Below, one piece after another: positions 1 to 11,092 of a stretch of 64,000 nucleotides of DNA. This DNA is from Grammothele lineata (lineage: Eukaryota > Basidiomycota > Agaricomycetes > Polyporales > Polyporaceae). The stretch is from positions 310,001 to 374,000 of the forward strand of contig NDFF03000040.1 of NCBI GenBank assembly GCA_002150815.3, read 5' to 3'. Numbering within the stretch: position 1 is the stretch's first letter; each line of letters opens with the position of its first letter. Below the pieces are notes generated by a model that saw only the letters and a program-made list of their open reading frames with translations, did not search any database and was not told where the DNA came from. The position numbers were made by a program, and so were the translations under genes.

Positions 1-70
1 TCCTTGGCTGAGGTCCGTGCAGATGTCTCCTCTTACTCCAGTGTGGCACTAACCTCGTATGCGCGTACAG

Positions 71-1751
71 GCGGGGAAACTGCAAGAAGCATTGGACAAG
101 ATCTATGTTCTGGAAAAGCAAGCACGTAATGTGCGCATGCTTGTGTTCATAGCTATACTACGTCTCTTACATTCCGTGCAGGCCTCAGACCTGCAGTCTA
201 CCACGCGGCTCGTCAAGGAAGCGTCTCAGCTCTGCTACAAAGCTCGGAATTTCCAGCTATTGAATAACAACATCAGCCAGCTCAGCAAAAAGCACGGGCA
301 GCTCAAAGCGGCTATTCAGGCGATCGTCGAGCAGGCGATTGACTGGCTCGAAGACATTCGGAAGACTCAGGGCAAGGAAAAGTGGCTGGAAGTCATTGAG
401 ACGTTGCGGACCGTTACTGAGGGAAAGGTACGTGGTCCTGTTGTACATATACACGATTCACCTTTGACAACGCGCGCGTAGATCTTCCTCGAGACCCCCC
501 GAGCACGTATAACCCTCCTTCTCGCCCACTATCATGAATCCCTCGCCAATGCTTCGACTGCAACCGCCGCATCACGCAAGGAAGCTCTGCAGCTTGCATC
601 CGATCTTCTCAGCGACCTCCAAGTGGAGACGTACTCTTCCATGGACAGACGAGAGAAAACCGAGTTCATTGTAGAGCAAATGCGTCTGTTAATCGCACTG
701 GCGCGACTCAAGGACGCAGAGATCGGGAAGGAGGGCAAGGATTCAATCGGCGGTGGTGAATCTGAATGGGTCAGAGTGCGTGTCGGTGGCAGGAAAGTCA
801 ACGAGGAATTCTTGAAGGACAAAGCCAACGAGGTATGCTCGGAATATGAATATACAGACATGGGTGCGTGTGGCTAATATGTTGCCATGTGCTCACAGGA
901 CCTGAAGCTCAAATATTACGACATGATGATTCAATACGCGCTGCACGAAAGTGCTTACCTTGACGCTGCAAAGCACTTCCACAAGGTCTGGGAAACACCT
1001 TCGATCAAGGAAGACGTGAACGGTCGGGGACGCGAAGTAAGTACTTGAGAGGTCGAAGTTTAGATTTAGACTCACCTTTCTCGAATGTTCAGGCTCTTGA
1101 GCACATTGTGTACTATGTCGTTCTTGCCCCTCATGATAACGAGCAATCCGACATGCTCCATCGCCTCTTCATCGACCCGGCTCTGTCCAAACTGGAGCTT
1201 CACTAGTAAGCTTTGCATCTTTTTTGCCTAGCCCAATGAACTGAGTATTATGGATAGCGCCCTGGTGAAGTGTTTCACAACACCGGAGCTCATGCGGTGG
1301 CCCGGGATCGAGCAGATATACGGACCGCACTTGAAGGAGACTAGTGTCTTCCAGGCTCCCAAACTCTGGGAGGATCTGCATACTCGGGTCATCGAGCACG
1401 TCAGTAATTTTGCTGATTTATCGCCTCAAGGCTAAATTGACATCCCCCCAGAATATCCGTATCGTGTCGCAATACTACACTCGTATCACCCTTGCTCGCC
1501 TCACGTCCCTCCTCGACCTGACACAAGAACAGACTGAGGAGACTCTTTGTCGCCTTGTTGTGTCAGGAACAGTATGGGCACGAGTCGATCGTCCTGCAGG
1601 TATCGTGAACTTCAGGAAGAGCAGAAGCGCGGAGGATGTGATGAACGATTGGAGCTCGGATATGCAACGGCTGCTGGGTCTTGTAGAGAAGACCTGGATG
1701 GGTGTCAATGCTGCGCAGGCGGCACAGTCACGAGCTGTGAAAGCCTCATGA
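71..1751 (+). CDS. RPN5: 26S proteasome lid subunit Rpn5 (5'-truncated)
   Basis: This is the PCI-domain scaffold subunit Rpn5 (PSMD12) of the 19S regulatory particle lid; the family also has a COP9-signalosome role in some yeasts. Readable exons are 71-130, 182-427, 482-832, 899-1036, 1093-1205, 1258-1399 and 1452-1751, all joined in frame. Recognisable stretches are GKLQEALDKIYVLEKQAR near the start, QLLNNNISQLSKKHGQLK, then LKYYDMMIQYALHE, and the C-terminal PCI winged helix (RIVSQYYTRITLARLTSLLDL) followed by the usual short helical tail. The start codon and first exon(s) lie left of the window; bases 1-70 probably hold the end of an earlier exon plus an intron, but its frame is ambiguous. 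The gene ends 142 bp from the convergent mS23 gene. Identity is confident. Confidence 0.93.
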
Positions 1752-1893
1752 CGTACGGCGCTGTATGTGGAGTTATTACGGACAGGGATTTCCCTTCATT
1801 TCCTCCCGCACCAGACTGGCTCGCTAGAGCGGTAGTGCTCTGAACACTGTATTATCTCCAAAGGAAGGTAAAGTACGTGTAGGACGATTACGT

Positions 1894-2855
1894 CTATGAC
1901 GGAACCGTTGCTGGCCGAGCGAAAAAGCCGACGAAATCCGCCTTGTTTGAAATCGCATGAGCTTCTCGTTGTGCGATGACCTCGGGATCCAGTCCAGCCG
2001 GGTCGATTTGCGGCTCCCCTAGTACAGGGGCATATACAGGGCGAACACCTTTCTTCCATAATCTCGTGTACTCTTGGCCCTTGGTCCACTGAGGTGGAGG
2101 GCCCATGCGCGGGACAACTGCCTTCCACCGTTTCCGCTCTGCGTCCGCGTCGCTGGTGTCCGCCGCGGCCTTGCGGAAGGTATCGAGTGCTTTCTCCTCT
2201 TTTGCAAACGTGATCTCGATCTGCGATGGGCCGAACTCGACGCCGTTGTGCGCAGCCTCGCTAAGCGCAATGGAGCGCGCGACGTGCAATTCCGAGCGGA
2301 GCGCGCGGAACTGGGCGACAGCGGACGCGTATGCTGACGATAGGTCTACCCCATGGTGTTCGTATAGGTTCACGGCGTAGCGGACGGCGCTGGTGTCGTG
2401 ATAGCACGTCAGTACGGGCACCATGCAAGCAAGCGCGTGCGTGAAGGAGAGACTTATGACACGCACTCTTCTGGCGACGGATTCCGTCCCCTCTGCCTCA
2501 ACCTCTTCCACTCCGCGCCACGTATTGGGTGCTCCTCCTGAACCGACGCGCCCTCAACAAGACTCGTTTCCCGGAAAGCTTCAAACGGATGGTCGCGGAA
2601 GAACTGCCGACGGAGCTTGTCTTCGACGTACTGAACCGGAAGGGGGGTGATCGTCTTCTTGTCCGCGGGGCGAGTAAGCGGCGCCGCGAGGGCTACGTCG
2701 AAGTGCGAGCGCGACGAGGGCTCGCGGGCAGGGAGGGGGAGGGGTGGATGGTCCAGGACAGCGCGATACCAGGCGGGCTCGCGCTTGATGTACCCCTCGC
2801 GGATGAGGCGGGAGGCCTGCTTGTGCACTTGGCTAGCTATACGCTTGGTGGCCAT
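1894..2855 (-). CDS. RSM25: Mitochondrial ribosomal small-subunit protein mS23 (Rsm25-like)
   Basis: Predicted mitochondrial ribosome small-subunit protein of 294 aa, in two exons (2855-2467 and 2389-1894). The intron starts GTGCGT and ends CACCAG after a CTGAC branch site. The N-terminus MATKRIASQVHKQASRLIRE followed by PAWYRAVLDHPPLP is the family signature: a basic amphipathic helix, then an Ala-Trp-Tyr motif. The C-terminal half is charged and helical (alternating Glu/Lys/Arg), typical of fungal mS23. An upstream frame continues left of this ATG, but the chosen Met is where family similarity begins. It shares the region upstream of its start with the metallothionein gene on the other strand. 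Identity rests on remembered family motifs. Confidence 0.8.
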
Positions 2856-3585
2856 GTGTGGGCACAGCTGGCAAACTCGGGTGACCGGTGAGTAGCAGAG
2901 GCCGAGGGAGGCGGAGAGACGCGGTGAAGTCGAGCGAGGACTGACTGCAAGCAACGGGTCAGCAGGAAACTTGGTCTGGGCGCTCCAGAGCAAGCGGCAG
3001 CGCCCATGGTCGCTCGCGTGGCGTTGGGCGTCAACACAGGTTGTCCGCTCGTCCACGGCGGGAATGTCAGGTGCGTCCTTCCGGGTCGGGTTGCCTGGGC
3101 CCTGCTGACTCTCCAGGTCCAGCCTGCTCCTCGGGGTCAAGATTATCCTTCACCGGCATGCCTGTCGTGTACGACTCGTGTACGCTACAGCTGCCAGGAG
3201 ACTGCGCATCCGGCTTCCACAGGCTCTTCGTCTTCCAATCTATGGGAACCAGGTCACAAATGTGTCCGCATACACACGGATTCCGCCAGTCGGACTGACT
3301 ACTCCCCTTTCACCAACTGCAGTAACATGTTGAAGTGCCCCCATCTCTCCATCTGGACACCCTGTTGGGTCACAAAGAAGTGGGCAGGAGAAGGCCAATC
3401 GATTTCGTACAGCCATCTTCGGAATTCATGGGGAGGTCTTGCATTCTGGCGGCCCTAGCCCCGCCGGAACAGCCTTGGGCTTGACAACCCGTGTGGCTGT
3501 TATCAGATACGAGATCAGGGCAGCAGCTATAAAGATCCCCGCCATCTCCTCCCCTCCCCCACCATCCTCCACACCACCAGCCACC
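2856..3585. other. Intergenic region between mS23 and metallothionein starts
   Basis: This 730-base divergent promoter region has no convincing gene. Open frames here in both directions lack family features and are broken where an intron would be needed. Confidence 0.5.
3528..3533 (+). promoter_or_regulatory. TATA box of the metallothionein gene
   Basis: A perfect TATAAA lies 53-58 bases before the metallothionein ATG. With a usual fungal TATA-to-start distance, the leader would be only a few tens of bases. It fits a strongly inducible small gene. Confidence 0.65.
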
Positions 3586-3869
3586 ATGGTGAGCGCCCCG
3601 CCCCCTATTTGCTTCCGCTCCTCGACTGATGATCGTCAACCCTCCCCCATCCCAGCCCGCCGACGTTAAGTGCACCACCCAGTCCTCGAGCGACGACTGC
3701 TCGTACCCCAACTGTGCTTGCGGTGAGCCGCCCAAGAACAAGAACAACTGCGGTTCCTCCAGCTGCAGCTGCGGCACTACGTACGTTTTGTGCTCCTCAG
3801 TATCTCGTGCCCCCTACTGATTATTGGACGTCCAGCTGCCAGTGCAAGCCCGGCGAGTGCAAGTGCTAA
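3586..3869 (+). CDS. Metallothionein, 53 aa, with an ATG-only first exon
   Basis: Tiny cysteine-rich metal-binding protein that would buffer or detoxify copper and related soft metals in the cytosol. Exons are 3586-3588 (just the ATG), 3656-3780 and 3836-3869. The introns start GTGAGC and GTACGT and end CCAG. The spliced product is 53 aa with 11 cysteines at 7, 16, 21, 23, 33, 38, 40, 44, 46, 51 and 53, including four Cys-x-Cys pairs (21/23, 38/40, 44/46, 51/53), and no aromatic residue except one Tyr. It ends GECKC. Cys-x-Cys spacing, size and the absence of His and Trp are diagnostic of metallothioneins; which metal it prefers cannot be read from sequence. A simple ORF scan misses it because no open frame contains the start. 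A TATA box lies just upstream. Confidence 0.88.
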
Positions 3870-4609
3870 ATGGCTTCACTCTCAGAATATCGAATGTATG
3901 ATGGTGTATGAGGAACGTGTAGTTGTCGATCACAGTGTACAATTTTGACCGGTCTGCCTGAAACATACCGACGTTTTGGGTATTGTTCCGCGCTGAGGTC
4001 GTTCGAGAAGTACGCAGTTCTTGACGTCACGCTCTGACGCACAGTCTCCAGCGTCAGGAACAAGAGCGAGTTTAAGTATGCCAGTAGTACTGACCCGAAT
4101 ACCCGTCAATAGATTGGCAAAGCGGTGACCGATATCGCTAAGACCAGATTGGACATGAAAATACTCGTTCGCTCGATGAGCTCTCCATCCTTAGCTGACT
4201 TGAGAAAATAATCAGTGCGATGGTTCCCGTACTGGCTCGTACTGGGGGCTTTGTGGCTACAATCATCGGATCTCGGGCCGACGCTCTGGGACTGCGCAGG
4301 ATCGCCGTTCCTGATGACCAAATAGTAGGAGCTATTGTTCCAGGTTTTGTGCTCAACATTACAGCGATCCGCTTCAATTTGCTAAATGCATTGCGTTGGA
4401 ATCGACTGGTTTGCACCCAGGACCCAAGGTATGATTGAAGCACGTCTGGTCCGGTTTGCACGCAAGGTGTCTGCGGCAGCTACCGCAGCACTGCCGCGTG
4501 CTTCTTCAGAAGTAGCTCTGGATTTTCATCACGTTCGTATGTATATACGTATATAAAGGGTACTCCTAGAAGGACCCAGAGTCGTCTCTCGTCTCTTGCA
4601 AAGTGTGAT
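3870..4609. other. Intergenic region, metallothionein to Lnt-like gene
   Basis: About 740 bases hold the 3' region of the metallothionein gene and the promoter of the next gene. Open frames at 4138-4461 (-) and 4220-4438 (+) overlap each other and show no family signature. A TATATA-like run (tatatacgtatataaa) sits near 4540-4558, about 60 bases before the next ATG, and may be its core promoter. Confidence 0.45.
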
Positions 4610-6467
4610 ATGACGACCCTAGCTAGCATACCAATCCGGCATCCCTCTCGCTTTTATCTCTCAGTTGCACCCGTACTTGCACTTGGTGCACTTTCTCCGG
4701 CACCTACCCTACCTCCACTCGTCCTCCTGGTCGCTGTTTTCCGCCTACATGCTCTTGCGGCCCTACCTCGCCGGCGGTGGATGCAAGGGGTCTCACAAGT
4801 TGCTCTCATTTCGCTAGCAGCAGCATTCGTCCGTGCAGGGCCATCTTTACATGCCCTCTCCACGCCAGCCATCTCACTCATCTCCCTCTTCGCCTTATCC
4901 ACTATTACGACATTCCTTGCCGGAATTGCAATCCTTTCGGGTTACTACGCAGAACGTGCCGTGCACACACCTTGGATTCGCGCCACCACGTTCCCTGCCA
5001 TATGGGCCACATTATGGGCCGTGGTCGAGTACTTTGGTCCTGTCGGTCAGCTCACGACTTGGAGCCCCGTACTCGGATTGGGTGGATATGCCTGGTTGCG
5101 CCCAATTGGTGGCCAAGTTGCCGTTAATTGGGTTGTCGCCGCTTGGTCCATCGTTCTTACAGACACGGTCGGGGCCTGGATTGTCGGTACGGCAGAGGAG
5201 GGCACGCTGATCCCAGAGAACCCTCCGCCTCTCATCCCTTTCGCTGACGATGACATCCAACCCATGGTCAATGGTGTCACAACATTCTCGGCTCATGAAG
5301 CAAAGGGTCCCGGGAGTCGCACTACGGCCACCCTATTGCTTGCTGGCATCCTGCTGGCCTTGGCCGCGCCTTCCTACTTCTTGGATGACGCCCCTCCTCT
5401 TGTATCGGCCCCAGACGTGACGCCATTCGGTGTCGCGTGCGCTCTACCATACCCGCAGAGGAACGGGAAGCTGTTAGGCCCACCGGGCCTGGACGACTAT
5501 ATCGCAGAGTCAAAAACGCTCCAGAGCCAAGCAAGGGTCGTCTTGTGGCCGGAAAGTGCTGTGCACTTCGACTCTCGCAACGCTAGGCAAGAGGCATTCG
5601 AGGATATCAAATCTCAGATCTCGAATGGCGTATACTACGGTATTGGGTTTGAGGAGACAGTCCAAGAGGACTCTCCAGATGGTGTCTGGAAAGTTGGAAT
5701 GAGGAGAAACGGACTCGTCCTCCTCGGACACGAAGGGGTTGTCTATGAGTACTACAAGCGTCGCCTCGTGCCAAGTAAGTCTACTTATTCAGGCTCATTA
5801 ACCGATTTTCACAATGTGCTCACAACACCGTCTCGATATAGTCGCCGAGTCGTTCTCGATGACCCCAGCAAACGAGAAGCCGTCCATCTTCACGCTACAG
5901 CTCCCTCATCCCAAGTCATGGACGGCTCCCAAGTGGGCGCCCGCGCCGAACCATACCCGCCCGATCGACATCACGGCCTCCATCTGCCTCGACTTCGCGA
6001 CCTCGGCCTCCTTCGCGGGCCTGCCTTCGCGCCCCGCGCTCATCCTCGCGCCCGCGCGTACGTGGCATGCGAGCGTGGGGCACGCAATGTGGGAGCAGGC
6101 CAAAGCGCGTGCCGAGGAAGTCGGGGCTCTACTCCTCTGGTGCGACGGCGGCAAGGGGGGCGTGAGCGGCGTCGCGGGGCGCGGCATGCACGCGTTCAGG
6201 CAGGCCGGGCCGGGCTCGTGGGCGCAGACGGTGAGCGTGCCGTGGCCATTCGACGCGCACCGGACGGTGTTCGCCGCGGTGGGCACGCTCGGCGCGCTCG
6301 TGGCCGTGTGGGTCATCGTGAGCATGGGCGGTATGGTTGGGCTCTTGGGTGGTCCGGGGCATGCTGTCGGAGCGGGGGTGGAGAGGATGTTCAGGGGAAT
6401 GGGGACGATCGCCGCGAGGCTACGACAGAGAAATAGAAGGGACGAGGAACGGCCGTTACTTGAATAG
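4610..6467 (+). CDS. Membrane-bound Lnt-like carbon-nitrogen hydrolase (nitrilase superfamily)
   Basis: Predicted membrane protein of 596 aa in two exons (4610-5774, 5842-6467). The N-terminal ~190 residues form several hydrophobic helices, as in apolipoprotein N-acyltransferase (Lnt). Another hydrophobic helix (~245-260) precedes a C-N hydrolase domain, and there is a C-terminal helix (~550-570). The nitrilase triad is visible: Glu315 in VVLWPESA, Lys383 in YYKRRLVP and Cys437 in ASICLDFAT. In bacteria this fold moves acyl chains to lipoproteins; fungi lack those substrates, so the reaction here is unknown and may be an acyltransferase or amidase acting at a membrane. Skipping the intron (5775-5841) leaves an out-of-frame GC-rich extension, so splicing is needed. 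Confident for superfamily and active-site residues, not for substrate. Confidence 0.82.
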
Positions 6468-7820
6468 AATTCGAACGTTGTATGTTCACCGTGTATAAGT
6501 AGTCCTTAGTACGTATGATAGCATCATGACATGTTCATGTGCCTGTTCGAGGGTTCATTTCGGTTGTTTCCTTCTCGCGTGACATACGAGATCACGAATC
6601 CTGCGGTGGGTGTGCACCGTCTGAGCGAGGCCAGTCTCAACATCCTTCTCCACTCGCTCGCCAAACCAACTTGTTCGGGTCACCCAGGAACGCAGCTCGT
6701 GCATTCTAAAAGTCTATCAGAGGAAACGCGCTATCTTTTACGAAATAAATGACGCGCCATCGTCAACCAAGCGAGACCCCGCAAAGAGGAGGACGAAGGG
6801 CCGACCACGGGTGCTTGTGATACGGAAGCCCAACACGCGCATGCAGCATGGCGATCACCTCGCACGGGGAAGGGGCCAACGTTTGCGAACATCGCTCCGA
6901 CGGAGTGGACGAGGAGCGTTCATGTTCGGAACAGAGTCTCCAGAAGGAACGGGCACAGGAAGGGGGCACTGGGACACAAACCAATCGCCGTCGGGTCAGC
7001 ATACGGTTCAATGCCGCCAAAACGAGTGACCTGAACTCACTGTGGCCATCTACCGGGACGCATCTACTCTGCGGCGTGCAGCTCGCGACGTGCGCTGGGC
7101 AGGTTCAGACGCGTCTAACAAGGTGTTTCGGAGAACGGCAGGTGCTGGTGCCATATGTACGGAGGACATATGACAGCAGCGCAGTAATGGTATATGTAGC
7201 TTCACGAAGGAGCGATGAGCGCAGGCGTTGAATGGCGCATAACCCGCATGGGGGCCCAGAACGCGATATGTGGGTGCAAGGCCCGATGTCCGATGTCCAT
7301 GAGAGCGAAGTAGATCTGGGGTAGCGAGGAACTTGAGTTTGCGGGCATTCCCGCGCGGGAGCCTTCAGGTGGCTGAGCCGCGGTCGCGGTGAAGGTAGCG
7401 GCGGCTGGTGGTGTGGGGAAAGCGCATTGCAGAGCGCGAGGACGAGACGAGCGTCGAGATGTGGAGGTGGTGGAGATGCGGGTAGAGGACAGAGTGCGAC
7501 AGACGGGACGGAGCTCGCGCGCGTTTGGCGAAGGAGCGGCGCCTGTGGCCTCGCGGTCGGAACGGAGAGTCGAGGGAGAGAGTCGAGTGCTCCGAGCTCG
7601 AGAAGGCTGCGTCTCGTCTCTGCCTGCGATCGCCTCTCGTTCTCGACATCTCCAAGGCGTGAAGGGCTCACGCAGGCCAGCAGGCTTCCACGCCCCAGCC
7701 CCAGCCCCAGCCCGGCCACCCTCTTCTACTGCGACCCGCCAGAGCTGCCTCTCTCCCGTCCGCCCCCAGGACCTGTGAGTCTCCATGCTCCCGTCCGCCC
7801 GTCTCTTCCGCCCCCGCACA
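6468..7820. other. Long intergenic region
   Basis: About 1.35 kb hold no gene I can support. Several open frames (6531-6752, 6848-7231, 7105-7927) exist but are arginine/serine-rich noise from GC-rich DNA. The right third is pyrimidine-rich on the + strand and probably is the leader and promoter of the following gene. Confidence 0.45.
7693..7716. repeat. Short CCCCAG tandem run
   Basis: About three to four tandem copies of a C-rich hexamer (agcccc) lie in the presumed leader or promoter just before the hypothetical gene. It is simple-sequence DNA with no evident function. Confidence 0.6.
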
Positions 7821-10411
7821 ATGCATAGCCATCGCCGCCCCCTCCCTCCTTCCTCCGCCCCCTCCCCGCTCGCCGACTCCACCGCTGACCGCCCCTCTTC
7901 CGAGCAGGCACTCGTCCTCGCCCGCAAAAGAGCACCCAGCGACGCCTCCGACGACCCCGCCTACGCCTCAGAGCAGACCGAGGACGAAGAGGAGTTCGAG
8001 GAGATCACGTACGACGAGCTCCGTCTCTCCATCTGCCCCGCCGACCCCGCTCACTTTGCGCCCGTCTTTGGTGAGTGAGCCCGTCCTCCGCGCTCGGGAA
8101 CCTAATGGTAATCAAAACCGCGGATAGACTACCAGCGCGCCTACCACCCGTCCCTCCTCGATCGTTCGCGCACGTCCCTCTCGCGCCTCAGGAGGCTCTC
8201 CCAAGCCTCGCTCAAGAAATCGCGCGCAGCCCTTTCTCGCTCGCGCCTCAGAGAGTCTACCGGTTCAGACCACGCCCGAGAACATCCCCTAGCAGTCGCC
8301 GTCCGGAGGCCTTCCTGCGATTCGTCCAGCGTCACCTCCAGCTCCCCGCACACACCTCCTCAACACCAATCTGCTCTCCTCCTCGACATCAATCCTTATC
8401 ACAAAGATCCCCCTTCAGACGAGCAGCCACCTCAAGTCCGTCCGGTCGTCGAAGAGCCCGACGACTCCCCCGCGCTTGTCCGTGTCTCGCCACCCCGCCG
8501 ATCCCTCTCCTCCTCAATCAAGCGCCTCCGGACCCTCAGCAAGTCTTCCCTCTTCAGCGCCCGAAGGCTCGCGCCGCAGGTTTACCAGATCCACCCTACG
8601 GATCGTTCTGGTACCTCGCCACGAGACGCAAGTCCGGTCATTGTCGAGAACCCTCGACTGCCTGAGCTTGTCTTCGACGATATCGACCTCGCAGACATAG
8701 TTGCAGAAAGCGCGACGACTACATCAATTCCTCAAGTCGCCCTCCTACTTGCCGATCCCCCTTGCGTTGTAGAAGAACCGTTACTCCCCCGCATCGAAGT
8801 TACAAACGCCAGCCCTCGTCTCTCCGCCGCATCCCTTCAACTCCTGGTTCCCAGATTCGAGCTCGTTGATCCTCACTCTTTAACAGCCTCCGCTCCTCCA
8901 TCCGCTGTTGAAGGCTTTTCTTTGTTCGGTAACGCCGTGCCCTCGCCGTTCTCGTTAGCTCGTAACGTGCTCAGCCTCGAGGCGGCCCCTTCTGCTACCA
9001 ATAGCCCTGTTCCTTCTGCACGCAACAGTCCCGCCCCTCTACCCATTCCGCCGCCGCCTTCGCCCCCGCTCTACATTGTACCCCGGTCGCTCCGCCCGGA
9101 CACTTATTACCTTCGGGGCCCAGAGGTGCGTAAGTACGATGTCGCCTCCACTCCTAATCGGCCACTCACCCTCCCCACGCAGATCGAGTTTGAGTTCACC
9201 ACCGCGCCGCAAACGCCTCGCTCAGATTCATCTTCGCCTACTCTCTACAACCCTTCTCAACGCCTCTCCTTTCTCGCGCCCTCGACCCCGGTAGATTCGC
9301 GCCCCACATCCGTCAACCATCTCTCTGTCTTCTATCGGCGTTCGATCGTCGACAATCGTCAGAGCGTCCACTCGGTCGTAGCCTATAGGCAGGATAGAGA
9401 CGGACAAGATATTATCAGAGTAATTTGATCTCCTCATCGGAAACTGCGCGCCTCTGATTTTGACTACAGAACACCTCTGTCAACGTCTTCCTTGCACCTC
9501 CCGACAGTCCTGACCAACGCCTGTCGCTGACACCTCTTTCACTCGGTAAACCCCAAACCATCCTTATCCAGTCACGCTTCTGAGCTTTTCTTAGAAAATC
9601 CCCTCTCTACCCTCCCCGACTCCGGAATACCTCAGACCCCGGATCTAGCTCCCGGAGAGTCGCCTTACGACATCTGGCAACCCCCAGCAAACGCCCACGA
9701 CTATTCCGAGGCCGTTAACTTTCAGCCACCACCTCATCTCCTCGCCTTCGTCAAACAAGTCCTTCGCAGCATGGACATCTACGGCAAGCAATCAGAGACC
9801 GTCGACTGGGGTGCGGAGGTCGACTATTCGGGCTACGAATGGTTCAAGGACCCGCCGCAACGCCCTGAGGTGAGCCTGTCAGAAATCTGACGGTGTTATG
9901 GCCTAACTCTGCTGCAGCCACCACCCCAGCAGCCGACGATGGAGAACTACGTCCCTCAGCCCGGTGTCATCCAGCAGAACGAGATGTTTGACTTTGCGCT
10001 CAAGAGCGCACCAAACGTTCTCTACGCTCGCTTTAAACAGTTCGGACAGGTGCGTCGTGCACGCCCCTTACACGCCCTCGACTCGCGGACTGACGTCAGC
10101 GCGTCGACTGCGCTGCGCCGCTACTGCAGCTGGGCGTGCTCGCCTGGTGTTCCGAGTTCAGCGAGATGATCGACGCGCTCAAGCAGCTCGGCTTCGAAGG
10201 GAACATGTTCGTCTCGACGCGCACGCAGGCGCTCAAGACGTGCGAGGAGATCCTCCAGCTCAAGCTCGACATTGAGATGCAGATTATCGTCATGTACCTC
10301 TCGTCGCAGATTGCGCGCCTCCGCCGCTTCCTCGACTCGGACCGGCAGTGGGACGACTACCCGAAGCCCGCGTTCCCGCTCGACTACACCGAGTATGCGC
10401 GCGAGAGGTGA
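7821..10411 (+). CDS. Conserved-looking hypothetical protein, 759 aa, seven exons
   Basis: I do not recognise the family. Exons 7821-8070, 8128-9125, 9183-9419, 9470-9545, 9595-9869, 9918-10049 and 10100-10411 splice to a frame with no stop. An in-frame ATG at 7785 is an alternative start. Residues 1-80 end in an acidic patch (EDEEEFEEITYDELRL). The middle ~450 residues are Ser/Pro/Arg-rich and probably disordered, with SRTSLSRLRRLS-type basic repeats that look like phosphosites. The last ~150 residues are ordered: MENYVPQPGVIQQNEMFDFA, then WCSEFSEMIDALKQLGFEGN and a helical CEEILQLKLDIEMQIIVMYL segment. Conserved-looking architecture at the C-terminus suggests a small helical domain with a regulated tail. 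The third-exon acceptor leaves a 57-nt intron (9126-9182) that is in frame and open, so retention would add 19 residues. Confidence 0.7.
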
Positions 10412-11092
10412 CCTCTCATAGTGCGTGCGGGCGGTTCTCGGCATTGACTTTCCGTTTGTCGCGAGTGCTTCGTCCATAGGTTGTATGTGCTTTATCATCC
10501 CCCTCTGTTGTTCGCTATCGAAGGCCGCCTGAGAAGGGCTCAGAACCGTCTTGGCTATACCACGCATCCCAGCTGCATATGTATATTATCGTTGCACATA
10601 TAACTCTTCCGTCTCACACTCTCACGGCATGTACTCTACATCTATGCAGAGCTTTGGAATTGAATTTCAATGCACTGCGCCAGCGGGACGCGAGCACGAA
10701 GGAAGCCAGCAGTTTTGTCCGGTATTAAGCACTGGAGTAAGTATGCATGCCAACACATCAAGTGGTACAAATGACAGCAATAGTCCTGATAAAATTAGTG
10801 GGTAAGAGGACGGTGAGTGAGGTGGGTAGACCGACAAGCACCGCAGACCACGAAGAGGAAGGGAGACGAAAAGAGAGAACGGGGCCGACGCCTTTAATGA
10901 ACCATAAGAGCTAGAGAGTGAGGGATGACGGGTGGCGGAGCGATATATGCATGAAGTGCGTAATGGTGGTAGCAGTAGTCTAAGCGATATGTGACGCGAA
11001 AGTCCGTTAGTATGCACGATCGGGTGGGCAGGCGCAAATGAGGTGGTATCACGAGTTGTTGGGTAGAGTCCGTCGGGGCGTGTCGAGAGTCA
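10412..11092. other. Convergent intergenic region
   Basis: About 680 bases between two stop codons that face each other. Nothing beyond the two 3' untranslated regions is visible; it contains several AT-rich runs that could serve for polyadenylation. Confidence 0.5.

Noticed and set aside
4138..4461. Overlapping open frames on both strands before the Lnt-like gene
   Set aside because: Neither has a family motif or coherent splice partners; they mirror each other, which is typical of chance in this composition.
7105..7927. Long minus-strand open frames before the 759-aa gene
   Set aside because: Arg/Ser/Pro-rich noise antisense to the leader and first exon of the gene on the plus strand.
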